Shown: one piece after another, positions 15,322 to 22,031 of the stretch
Position numbering within the stretch: position 1 is the stretch's first letter
Layout: every line of letters begins with the position of its first letter
Assembly: GCA_016934875.1 (NCBI GenBank)
Contig: JAFGSC010000344.1
Coordinates: 1-22,031 of the forward strand
Length of the DNA stretch: 22,031 nucleotides
Reading direction: 5' to 3'
DNA from: Candidatus Atribacteria bacterium
GTDB lineage: Bacteria > Atribacterota > Phoenicimicrobiia > Phoenicimicrobiales > Stramentimicrobiaceae
Notes under the pieces: generated by a model
Told to the model about the DNA's origin: nothing
What the model saw: the letters and a program-made list of their open reading frames with translations, nothing else
Databases searched by the model: none
Program-made: the position numbers and the translations under genes

Positions 15322-15642
15322 TTTAATAAAACTAAAAATAAATCTACGGTTTTTGTGCACGATGGCCAAATCTTTTTTTAATATATCTCGCTCCTGCCTG
15401 ACATCATAAAGCTCTTTTTTTAGCCTTCTAATCTCCTCTTCTTGCGGGGTAAGCCTTTGCTTACCATTCCCCGGAAAGGATAGTTCTCCGTTTTTGCCAT
15501 ATTGGGCACGCCATCTCCTTAGATTGCTATGGGCAATCCCCAGGTCCTGGGCTACTTCTGCCACTGTCTTTTCTGATGTTAGACTGTGCCCGACTGCATC
15601 TTTCTTAAATTCCTCACTATATTGTTATCAATTCCCCTCCAT
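15322..15642 (-). pseudogene. IS3-family orfA remnant fused to the isomerase fragment
   Basis: From ATG 15642 behind AGGAGG the frame reads MEGN, then two adjacent stops (TGA TAA), then QYSEEFKKDAVGH, TVAEVAQDLGIAHSNLRRWR (HTH) and EEEIRRLKKELYDVRQERDI then LKKDLAIV, the leucine-zipper-like end of an IS3 orfA. After KNRRFIFSFIK it passes in frame straight into the isomerase barrel. OrfB is entirely missing, so this is a deletion product of an insertion in the isomerase gene, not a complete element. The region 15643-15764 holds the element's presumed outer end (CCCCCGCTTTACTGG, minus strand) and no gene. Confidence 0.8.
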
Positions 15643-15764
15643 GTTTTCTTTAACCTCCTTTATTTAATTATAGCTCTTAACCTGGTATCCAGTAAAGCGG
15701 GGGAGATTCATATTTCCATAATCATTTTCTGTCATCTCCAAAATTATTTTAAAAATCATTCTGT

Positions 15765-16754
15765 TTATGATTTTATTCTATTTATTTCAGCAGTTTTATT
15801 TATATCATCAAGTATTTTTCTTACATGAGCCATCTGTCTTAAATCAATTTGTGAAGGCTCACCATTCTCAACCTGACGAATAGTTTCTTTCACAAATACC
15901 GGATAATATTCATCTGAATCTGTAGGTAAATATTTAATATTATTTTTACCATCAAAAAATCTGCTCTCAATTTGACCATCTGTCAGAGAGTGATAAGCAT
16001 TATTTGTAACTATTGTCCATGTATTTTCGCGTTTATGTTTTTCATCCATTGGAAATGCATATCCAGTTTCTATTGAAAAAGTTGTATGTTCACCTACTTT
16101 AAGCAGTGCTGCAGCATAATCCTCAACAGAATAGGAATAAGTATAGTTATATCCTGCTCCAAGTACCTGCATATCATTGATTCCTGTCAGATAAGATACT
16201 ATATCAATAAAATGGACACCAAGATTTGTCATACACCCGCCTCCAGCTTGTGCCTTATCTAGCATCCACGGAGAATTATTCTGAAGATAACGTTCAGGAG
16301 GACCTGCAACAAAGCGAAAGGAAAAGTGAGTATACGACATCTGATTTTGATTCTTAAAATAATTTACTGCATCACTGTAGCGCCATATAAAAGGTATTGT
16401 ACAATAAGTACCTCTTTGTTCAGCAAGCTCAGCAAGCTCATTTACCTGCTGATAATTTAGCCCACATGGTTTTTCAATTGAAAACGGTATTTTACATTCT
16501 ATCAGCTGACGGGCAAGTATATACATTTGATTATGGGGAGAAAATGCAAATGCTAAGTCAGGTTTTTCCTCTTCAATTAATTCTCTTGGAGAAGTAAAAG
16601 TTTTTGTGTCTAAATCCAAAGCAACATTAAGTGCAATATCTTTATTATAATCGGATACTCCAATTACATTTGCATTTATTTCCTTCAATCCCTTTATATA
16701 TAGTGGTACATGCCAATGGCTTACTCCTATAATTGCTATTTTTAAATTACTCAT
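15765..16754 (-). CDS. Gfo/Idh/MocA-family dehydrogenase
   Basis: 329 residues, intact. The N-terminal motif is KIAIIGVSHWHVPLYIKGL, with SHWH in place of the classical GxGxxA/G, a recognisable subgroup of this family. IPFSIEKPCGL carries the catalytic EKP (94-96). FRFVAGPPERYLQNNSPW and QAGGGCMTNLGVHFIDIVSY form the substrate domain. AAGGA lies upstream of the ATG, and TTTACA/TATAAG in the 82-base gap may be a promoter. The frameshifted gene 10101-11093 is its paralogue. It precedes the ruined isomerase and the intact alcohol dehydrogenase, which together look like one former operon. Confidence 0.9.
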   Translation of the reverse strand: MSNLKIAIIGVSHWHVPLYIKGLKEINANVIGVSDYNKDIALNVALDLDTKTFTSPRELIEEEKPDLAFAFSPHNQMYILARQLIECKIPFSIEKPCGLNYQQVNELAELAEQRGTYCTIPFIWRYSDAVNYFKNQNQMSYTHFSFRFVAGPPERYLQNNSPWMLDKAQAGGGCMTNLGVHFIDIVSYLTGINDMQVLGAGYNYTYSYSVEDYAAALLKVGEHTTFSIETGYAFPMDEKHKRENTWTIVTNNAYHSLTDGQIESRFFDGKNNIKYLPTDSDEYYPVFVKETIRQVENGEPSQIDLRQMAHVRKILDDINKTAEINRIKS

Positions 16755-16836
16755 TGACTTCTACATTCCTTTTCTTATATAAATCGTAATATTTTGTAAA
16801 ATAATTCAAATATATATTAAACTATATCCTATAATC

Positions 16837-17865
16837 CTATATCTTTCTCACTGAATCTCGTTGAATAAGTTCGGTTTCTAACTCTATCGATTTTTTAGAG
16901 TTTTTGATTTTCTTTTTGTCTATTAATTTAAGTAATATCTCAACTGCCTTCTGTCCCATCAGGTAAGTAGGCTGAGCAATAGTGGTTAAAGGTGGATAAG
17001 TGCAATCAGAAAATGGTATATTATCAAAACCCATAATAGACATTTCTTCTGGTACACGGACTTTTAGTTGGGTAAAGGCTTTTAAAGCCCCGATAGCCAT
17101 CAGGTCATTAGCGGCAAAGATAGCCGTAGGTAGTTCATCTGAATTCTTTAACTGAGGCCAATGGTGTATTATTTTTTGATAAGCAGTATCCAGGCGAAAA
17201 TCAGCCGTTAATTCCTTTTCCCAACTTATACGGGCTTCTTTTAGGGCAGAAAGATAACCTTTTTCTCTTTCAGTATTAGTTCTGGTTCCTTCTATTCCGG
17301 CTAAATACATTATCTTTCTATGCCCCATTGTTATTAAATATTTAACTGCAGAATAAGCCCCGGCAAAATTGTTGACCTTAACGATGGGGGTCGTCATTCC
17401 ATTTATTTCTCTATCAATAAGCACTATGTTCATTTTTTTAAGTAAGGACAGCTCTTCTTCGGGAAATTCCTTCTCCCGATAACCAGCCACCGTCAAAATT
17501 ACTCCATCTACCCGCCGGGAATATAAAAGCTTTAAATAATGACCTTCTTTTTCCTGGCTATCATCTGAGTTCACCACCAATACGCTGTATCCATGTTTTT
17601 CACAAACATCCTGAACCCCTCTTACCAGGTTAGAAAAAAATATATTGGTTATGTCCGGTATTATCAAACCTATATAATTTGTCCTTCTCCTGGGCATGCT
17701 TGCTGCCATCATGTTAGGAATATAAGACAATTCTTTTACCGTATTCGCAACCTTCTGGCGGGTCTCTTCTGCTACTATTTCGGGGGAATTCATTACTCTG
17801 GACACCGTTGAAGTTGAAACACCCGCTATTTTTGCCACATCATAAATAGTACACTTTTTTTTCAT
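16837..17865 (-). CDS. LacI-family transcriptional regulator
   Basis: About 342 residues. The N-terminal HTH CTIYDVAKIAGVSTSTVSR (5-23) and the hinge-side AEETRQKVANTVKELSYIPN are typical. The periplasmic-binding-protein-like effector domain includes YIGLIIPDITNIFFSNLVRG, RRVDGVILTVAG, TAIFAANDLMAIGALKA and MSIMGFDNIPFSDCTYPPLT. A TTG at 17880 would add five residues, but the ATG at 17865 overlaps the ribokinase TGA as ATGA and is preferred. It is co-transcribed with and coupled to the ribokinase gene. The palindromic site in the shared promoter (18783-18796) is the obvious autoregulatory operator; a second candidate lies before the aldolase (262-275). Confidence 0.92.
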   Translation of the reverse strand: MKKKCTIYDVAKIAGVSTSTVSRVMNSPEIVAEETRQKVANTVKELSYIPNMMAASMPRRRTNYIGLIIPDITNIFFSNLVRGVQDVCEKHGYSVLVVNSDDSQEKEGHYLKLLYSRRVDGVILTVAGYREKEFPEEELSLLKKMNIVLIDREINGMTTPIVKVNNFAGAYSAVKYLITMGHRKIMYLAGIEGTRTNTEREKGYLSALKEARISWEKELTADFRLDTAYQKIIHHWPQLKNSDELPTAIFAANDLMAIGALKAFTQLKVRVPEEMSIMGFDNIPFSDCTYPPLTTIAQPTYLMGQKAVEILLKLIDKKKIKNSKKSIELETELIQRDSVRKI

Positions 17866-18767
17866 TCCAATTTTTTCCAATCAATTTCAGATTTTTTGGG
17901 GAAAGATACCGCTGCCCCCTTCTTCTGGATAGAGTAAGAAGCAGTTAGATTTCCTATCTTAATCGCCCGAGGGATATCTCCCCACTGAATCATTCCATGC
18001 AAAAAACCGGCGATAAAACAATCTCCCGCTCCGGTAGTATCTACTACCTGTTCCACCGGTACAGCCGGGAAAGAAAGTAATTTACCCTCATTTTCATATA
18101 CTGCACCTTGTTTGCCTAATTTAACAATAATTTCTTTTACTCCCCGGGATTTAAGGATATGAATTCCTTTTAAAACATCCTCGGTATGGGTAAGTTCTTT
18201 TAGTTCTATTTCGTTAGGAAGAAGATAATCTACCAATTCCCAGAGATGGTTATTGCTAAGTTTTTTTACCGGGGCAGGATCCATCACGGTCTTTAAGCCA
18301 TGTTTTTTGGCAAGTTTTAGAGCTAATAGAATTGATTTCAGGGGGACTTCAAATTGAGTTAAAAGCCAGGAGGCATCATCAAAGAATTTTTCATGCCGAA
18401 TAATAAAATCTTCATCAACTTCTCCATTGGCTCCGGGATAGATTACGATAGAATTCTGACCCTGGGTATTGACCCAGATAGAAGCAGAACCTGTAGAACT
18501 TTTCTGGCTTTTAGAAATTCCGGTAGTATCTACTCCGCTTTCTTTAAGTGAGGAAAGTGCGAAATCACTAAGAATATCTTTACCTACTTTTCCTAACATT
18601 AAAGTAGGAACATCTAACTTGGCCAGGGCAATTGCCTGATTGGCGCCCTTACCTCCTTGAAAGATACCGGAATCATTGCTAACGAGAGTTTCACCGGGTT
18701 GAGGGTAGCGAGAGACAAAGGAAACAAAATCTATATTGATACTTCCTAATACCAATACTTTTTCCAT
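17862..18767 (-). CDS. rbsK: Ribokinase-like sugar kinase (PfkB family)
   Basis: 301 residues, full length. It shows the PfkB substrate signature FQGGKGANQAIALAKL (about 37-52), the N-terminal LGSINIDFVSFVSRYPQPGE of ribokinases, and the ATP/anion-hole motif DTTGAGDCF (243-251) with catalytic Asp249. It phosphorylates ribose or a related furanose/sugar at the expense of ATP in the cytoplasm. AGGAG lies 6-8 bases before the ATG. It is the first gene of a two-gene operon with the LacI regulator (ATGA overlap) and sits behind a strong promoter with an operator. No ribose transporter or pyranase is nearby, so the physiological substrate may be another sugar made by this cluster. Confidence 0.9.
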   Translation of the reverse strand: MEKVLVLGSINIDFVSFVSRYPQPGETLVSNDSGIFQGGKGANQAIALAKLDVPTLMLGKVGKDILSDFALSSLKESGVDTTGISKSQKSSTGSASIWVNTQGQNSIVIYPGANGEVDEDFIIRHEKFFDDASWLLTQFEVPLKSILLALKLAKKHGLKTVMDPAPVKKLSNNHLWELVDYLLPNEIELKELTHTEDVLKGIHILKSRGVKEIIVKLGKQGAVYENEGKLLSFPAVPVEQVVDTTGAGDCFIAGFLHGMIQWGDIPRAIKIGNLTASYSIQKKGAAVSFPKKSEIDWKKLE

Positions 18768-18782
18768 AACTTCTCCTGTTTA

Positions 18783-18796
18783 TGAAATCGCTTTCT
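18783..18796. promoter_or_regulatory. LacI-type operator in the ribokinase promoter
   Basis: TGAAATCGCTTTCT contains the palindrome GAAAnCGnTTTC with central CG and fits the cre consensus at 13 of 14 positions. It begins about 13 bases downstream of the -10, at the expected transcription start and early leader, where a bound repressor would block RNA polymerase. A wider inverted repeat, TATGAAAT (18781-18788) and ATTTCATA (18804-18811), surrounds it. The likely binder is the LacI protein encoded by the second gene of this operon; CcpA-like control is an alternative. Confidence 0.65.
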
Positions 18797-18808
18797 GATA
18801 TCAATTTC

Positions 18809-18838
18809 ATAATAACATAAATTTTTTCCTTTTGTCAA
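18809..18838 (-). promoter_or_regulatory. Sigma-70 promoter of the ribokinase-LacI operon
   Basis: On the minus strand a perfect -35 TTGACA (18838-18833) and a -10 TATTAT (18814-18809) are separated by 18 bases. The start of transcription would fall near 18802, 35 bases before the ribokinase ATG, with the operator immediately downstream. Confidence 0.7.
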
Positions 18839-18931
18839 ATAAAAATTAGATAAAAATAGATTATCGTTGAAAATCTTCACTCAATTAATGCGGATAAATT
18901 CTCTTCTTCGCGGTAAACATCTCTTATAGAA

Positions 18932-19039
18932 TTAAATACAAAAACCTATAGCTTCAATCTCTATCTCCACATCCTTGGGAAGACGGGATACTTCTACACA
19001 GCTGCGTGCTGGAAATTTCTCCTTAAAATACTGAGCATA
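18932..19039 (-). pseudogene. RidA (YjgF/TdcF) family, C-terminal remnant
   Basis: The minus strand encodes YAQYFKEKFPARSCVEVSRL followed by PKDVEIEIEAIGFCI and TAA (18932-18934), the C-terminal third of a RidA-type enamine/imine deaminase. It contains the conserved arginine in PARSCVEV and the terminal IEIEAIG. Upstream the frame degenerates within a few codons and there is no start codon. The complete family is about 125 residues, so this is a fragment. Confidence 0.7.
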
Positions 19040-19180
19040 AAGGGATAAACGATAAATCTTTCAAATTTTTCCATTATAATTTTCTCATTTTAAAATTATT
19101 TTTAATTTTTTCATTTCAATCCAACATATAGCCCCAGAAATTCAAAGCGAGAGAATCTTTTTTATGCTCCGACATAATTC

Positions 19181-19306
19181 TCAGGCATTCATTTTCTTTA
19201 TTTTTTTATTTCTAATCCACTCTTCTATTATCTCTCTCCTCTGGTCTTCTAGAACAACATAAAAGTTACCAGACTATTGACTTGGTATGTCTTCCCTATT
19301 TAAGAA
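19181..19306 (-). other. Small coding-like remnant, possibly the end of a foldase/PPIase
   Basis: One minus-strand frame reads EDIPSQ, a TAG (19274-19276), then SGNFYVVLEDQRREIIEEWI and RNKKIKKMNA before TGA at 19181. The basic amphipathic end EDQRREIIEEWIRNKK resembles the tail of PpiC/SurA-type foldases, but it is too short for a firm call. Apart from this, the RidA remnant and the hairpin at 19328, I see nothing in 18840-19527. Confidence 0.2.
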
Positions 19307-19327
19307 AATGATATGTACCTATTTATT

Positions 19328-19364
19328 ATTATCCTTGTAATATTCTTCTAAATACAAGGATAAT
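19328..19364. terminator. Hairpin in the gene-poor stretch, possible terminator
   Basis: ATTATCCTTGTA and TACAAGGATAAT form a perfect 12-bp stem with a 13-base loop. The stem is AT-rich; TTTAATC follows on the plus strand and AATAAATAG on the minus strand, so termination would be weak. It lies downstream of the HtrA-like gene (minus strand), where a 3' end would be expected. Confidence 0.4.
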
Positions 19365-19527
19365 TTAATCTTCTTTATTTCTTTTGGAAATTATTTTATT
19401 ATCTCTAAATAGTAAAAATTCAAAAAGACAACAGGAGGCTGTAATGCTCCCTATTAAGCGTACATATTTTAAGTTAGTACTTACTATTTATTTTTGCCAT
19501 ATTTTTTATATTAGTCGTAAAATTTAT

Positions 19528-20774
19528 TTAGAATATCTCTCTAACTAAAATTTTTAGAGTATTAATGGGTATGGCGAAATTCAAATTTTGAGCGTTCCAT
19601 TGTGAGCCTATAGAGGTTATACCGATTACTTCTCCCTTCATATTGAAAAGTGCTCCACCACTACTTCCAGGAGAAACTGGAGCAGTTATCTGTAAAAGCT
19701 TAAAATCAGCTATCTCACGTATACCACTGATCAACCCATCTGAAATGGTATTCTCAAATCCATAAGGGTTCCCTATCGCCAATATTTGCTCACCAATTTG
19801 CACATTATCCGAATCACCAAGAATTACAGGTAAGAGTGATTTATCCCCTTCAATATTTATAATATGGCAAGGTCATTAGAGGGATACCCTGCGATTAAAG
19901 ACGCCACCTAGTATGATTTTTCATTCATCAATTGGATTAAAACACTATGGGATGATTTTACAACATGATAATTAGTAGCAACTGCTCCATTTTCACTAAT
20001 TACAAATCCGCTACCTTGGCCTAATATGTTACCATTCTTATCTATCGATTTAACTAATAAAATAGATTCATTCCATTTATTTACAATCTGAGGTACTGTA
20101 AGATCTATAGTTAAAGTAGAATTTATTTTACTTAAAAAATCATCTCGGAAATTATTTCTTACCGATTGACTAGCTCTTTTTAAAAATATATCTTCTTTTT
20201 GAGTACTAAATAATTCTGCAATTTTATCTTTGGGCGTGTAGTAGAAAGAGCTTTGAGTAAGAACATTATAAACAAACCATGAGCCAAAAAGTATGGTAAA
20301 TATAATTTTCCAGGGTATTTTAAATTTTGAGCCAGCCCATAATAGCGTAATTCCAAGAGGAGGCAAAATTAAAAGAGTTAGCAATACAAACCATCTCTGG
20401 TAATACCATCTTGTATCCTTTTCCTTAAATTTATCTATTGCCCAGGTTCCTATAAACCAAAAGACAAGACATGTTCCCGTTATTAATAAAATATAATTTA
20501 AGGTCAATACGTCCACTAAATATCTATTGGCTAATAATAGAAAACACAAAGTTAAGATTAAACCAAAGAAAAATGGGTGATTCTTTATCCTATTAGAAGT
20601 TTTTTTCTTATATATCTTTTGCGTTGGATATAAAAATGATGTTCCACATTTTGGGCAATTAACTCTTGAGGTATCCATTGTCTTAGGGATTCCTAACTTT
20701 TGCCTACAGTCTTTGTTAGGACATTCAATTATAACTTTTTCTTTAAGATCTTCTTCAGACATTGTAATACCCAT
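19528..20774 (-). pseudogene. Zinc-ribbon, membrane-anchored HtrA/trypsin-like protease, interrupted
   Basis: A first frame (19908-20774) encodes a zinc ribbon (CPNKDC at 18-23 and CPKCG at 40-44). Four membrane helices follow (about 68-84, 92-112, 128-147, 155-172), then a protease start with GQGSGFVISENGAVATNYHVV (catalytic His270). After NEKSY comes a TAG; the same frame continues VASLIAGYPSNDLAIL (catalytic Asp). A one-base shift near 19865 then leads to IEGDKSLLPVILGDSDNVQI and IGNPYGFENTISDGLISGI, with SPGSSGGALF (catalytic Ser) and FAIPINTLKILV at the end. All three triad residues and the order are those of HtrA/DegP, without a PDZ domain. Either two mutations have killed it or an assembly error is involved. 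The ribosome binding site is poor. It follows the small membrane protein at 20902, possibly under the same riboswitch. Confidence 0.8.
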
Positions 20775-20901
20775 GTAAATTTTTTGTAATTTAGTTATGC
20801 TTATCCTTAATATATTTTATTATTAATACTTATTTACTTTTATAATTTTATTTCCTTTAATGCAATATCATCGTTCGGAATAACGTATAGTTTACACAAT
20901 G

Positions 20902-21210
20902 CTAAATCTCTTCTCCTTCTATTTCTTTTATATTCTCTTCTTTATTTATATTCTCTTCTTTATTTTTTTCTATCGAATTATATTGTTGTACCGTCTTCAT
21001 CTGAGCTAAAATCTTATCTATTTTTCTTTCTAAAATTGTACTTGAAGCACCAACCAAGTAAAGTAAGGAATAAATATTTATGCCGGGAATAAGACCGAGA
21101 ATAGTCCACAAAGTAACGTTTTTACCTTTCTCTTTTGCTAAGCTATGACAAATAAACATAAGTATAATAGATATTATAATTATTGGAAGAAATTGTTGGA
21201 CAGGTTCCAT
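20902..21210 (-). CDS. Small two-helix membrane protein of unknown function
   Basis: About 102 residues. I do not recognise the family. It has one membrane helix at the N terminus (FLPIIIISIILMFICHSLA), a charged KEKGKN turn, a second hydrophobic segment (TLWTILGLIPGINIYSLLYL), then a charged helical tail ending KEENINKEENIKEIEGEEI. The ATG at 21210 has AAAGGAG at a good distance; the ATG at 21219 is too close to it. The tail is built by an 18-base tandem duplication. It is the first gene downstream of the glycine riboswitch and its terminator, so glycine should control its expression if that RNA still works. The 127 bases to the protease gene show no promoter or terminator, so they may share a transcript. 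Confidence 0.7.
   Translation of the reverse strand: MEPVQQFLPIIIISIILMFICHSLAKEKGKNVTLWTILGLIPGINIYSLLYLVGASSTILERKIDKILAQMKTVQQYNSIEKNKEENINKEENIKEIEGEEI
20929..20964. repeat. 18-base tandem duplication in the tail of the small membrane protein
   Basis: TATATTCTCTTCTTTATT occurs twice in a row. It is in frame and gives the repeated residues NKEENI in the C-terminal tail. It probably arose by replication slippage. Confidence 0.8.
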
Positions 21211-21334
21211 TTTTATCATCTCCTTTTAAACCAAACACTTAATTTTTTAAATTGCAAATCAAATATTTTTCGCAACATCGTTTTACATTTAAGAAAAATC
21301 CCTAATTTATTAAAACTAGACATTTCAAATAAAT

Positions 21335-21379
21335 AAAAAAACAGAGTAAGAAAATTGTTATATTACTCTCTTACCCTGT
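21335..21379 (-). terminator. Intrinsic terminator of the glycine riboswitch
   Basis: On the minus strand ACAGGGTAAGA pairs with TCTTACTCTGT (11 bp, one G-U pair, 17-base loop) and is followed at once by seven U residues. The 5' arm of the stem overlaps the last conserved bases of the second aptamer (GGACAG). This is the same layout as the Bacillus subtilis gcvT glycine switch, where ligand binding to the aptamer prevents terminator folding. Confidence 0.85.
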
Positions 21380-21611
21380 CCTTTTACCTGAAAGATTCTT
21401 CCTGCATAATTAAGAAATAGTTCCTTGTAAGTAAGCTCTTTATGGGTTTTCCTAAAGATTAGGAATTGCCCCGTCGGTGCTTTTTGGTATAAAGCTCTCC
21501 AGAGTTCTGTCCGGTAACAGTCCTTTTGCCTGAAAGTTTGGATACTTTTAGTATCTTACTCCTTCGGCTCCTTTTCTTTTATGATGGAAAGAAAAAGTCT
21601 CTCCTGTTACC
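21376..21611 (-). ncRNA. Tandem glycine riboswitch
   Basis: Two glycine aptamers in series on the minus strand. Aptamer I (21513-21611) is closed by GGTAACAG/CTGTTACC and carries GGAGAGAC, CGAAGGAGTAAG and CTTTCAGGCAAAAGGAC. Aptamer II (to 21376) carries ACTCTGGAGAGC, CACCGACGGGGCAA (one change from the usual CGAAGGGG) and CTTTCAGGTAAAAGGACAG. The linker CGGACAGA is short, as usual. Aptamer II is oversized: after the P3b-type hairpin TTCCTAA/TTAGGAA, about 54 extra bases come before CTTTCAGG. Known glycine switches turn on glycine cleavage or export genes. Here the next gene is an unknown small membrane protein. The upstream 290 bases (21612-21901) show no gene and no convincing promoter. Confidence 0.92.
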
Positions 21612-21901
21612 TTCATACAGGTTACAATATTTTATTTTGGTTACATAATGATAGAAGATTACTGGTTGGATGGTTAGTATGGTTAGGATATGTTACTTGG
21701 TGTGTCTCTTGGGATAGAGAAAGAGTGTTATTCTTAATCTAAATCTTAGATAATATAGCTTTTTATTTTAGTATAATATTATTACAGATATTCTGCTTAG
21801 ATGAAAAATACACATATTTAATTCTTTTTAGTCACTATTTTATATATACTATACAACTTATTAAAAATCCTTCTTTTTCTGGAAAATAATTTCATAAAAA
21901 C

Positions 21902-21934
21902 AAAAAAGCCCTTCAGCAAAAGGCCAAAGGGCTT
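21902..21934 (-). terminator. Intrinsic terminator of the tRNA-Arg gene
   Basis: On the minus strand AAGCCCTT and AAGGGCTT form an 8-bp stem with a 13-base loop, followed by TTTTG. It lies about 10 bases after the tRNA 3' end. Confidence 0.85.
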
Positions 21935-21944
21935 GGAAATGGTC

Positions 21945-22021
21945 TGGTGCGCCCGGAGGGACTCGAACCCCCAGTCTACTGATCCGTAGTCAGTTGCTTT
22001 ATCCATTTGAGCCACGGGCGC
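21945..22021 (-). tRNA. tRNA-Arg (anticodon ACG)
   Basis: A complete cloverleaf on the minus strand. The acceptor stem is GCGCCCG/CGGGCGC, the anticodon arm ACTGA-CTACGGA-TCAGT has anticodon ACG (A34 read as inosine), and the T arm is GGGGG-TTCGAGT-CCCTC. The discriminator base is A, and the 3' CCA is encoded in the gene. It reads CGN arginine codons. Confidence 0.95.
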
Positions 22022-22031
22022 ATTAATTAAA

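Noticed and set aside
1242..20000. Stop codon reassignment, because several decayed genes have single in-frame stops
   Set aside because: The internal stops are of all three kinds (TAG, TGA, TAA), they are accompanied by frameshifts, and the intact genes use ordinary stops. Decay explains them better.
21818..22015. A 65-codon open frame over the tRNA gene
   Set aside because: It lies on the tRNA-Arg sequence and its terminator; no ribosome binding site or family match is visible.

Overview
The window comes from a low-GC bacterium with strong GGAGG-type ribosome binding sites, a Bacillus-like tandem glycine riboswitch with an intrinsic terminator, and TRAP transport and sugar-catabolic genes. 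An anaerobic Bacillota or Atribacterota-like organism would fit, but nothing here fixes the taxon. By eye the base composition is uneven: the aldolase gene (297-1181), the isomerase at 4025-4810 and the gene pair at 11187-13045 look clearly richer in GC than their AT-rich surroundings.

Layout. On the plus strand, 1-3064 holds a DapA/NanA-superfamily aldolase behind a LacI-type operator, a decayed open frame, and a dhaK-dhaL kinase pair whose dhaK has no ordinary start codon. Everything after this is on the minus strand. 3167-4019 is a LacI-family regulator gene split in its HTH region by a dead IS200 element. 4025-5368 has one intact and one truncated sugar isomerase/epimerase, the latter ending in a REP-like palindrome pair. 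5617-8565 is a complete TRAP transporter (dctP, dctQ, dctM), with a strong hairpin between dctP and dctQ. 8748-13045 holds a deletion chimera (FAD oxidoreductase tail joined to an alcohol dehydrogenase head), two intact Gfo/Idh/MocA dehydrogenases, one frameshifted one, and an intact isomerase. 13085-13625 is IS1380-like transposase debris. 13782-16754 holds an alcohol dehydrogenase, a ruined isomerase fused to an IS3 orfA remnant, and another Gfo/Idh dehydrogenase. 16837-18767 is a ribokinase-LacI operon with a clear sigma-70 promoter and an operator just downstream of the -10. 18840-19527 is a gene-poor stretch with a RidA-family remnant. 19528-21611 is a glycine riboswitch and terminator upstream of a small membrane protein and a broken zinc-ribbon/membrane/HtrA protease gene. 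The window ends with tRNA-Arg(ACG).

How it works together. The TRAP system would import an organic acid, probably a sugar acid. The NAD-dependent Gfo/Idh dehydrogenases, zinc alcohol dehydrogenase and TIM-barrel isomerases would convert it. The ribokinase, DhaK/L kinase and aldolase would phosphorylate and split the products, under LacI-type repression. The substrate cannot be read from the sequence. The main theme is decay: about ten broken genes or fragments sit among intact ones, and two related dehydrogenase/isomerase modules are in different stages of loss. The most unusual items are the glycine riboswitch in front of a gene that is not a known glycine gene (and with a long insertion in its second aptamer), the dhaK without AUG/GUG/UUG, and the zinc-ribbon membrane HtrA.
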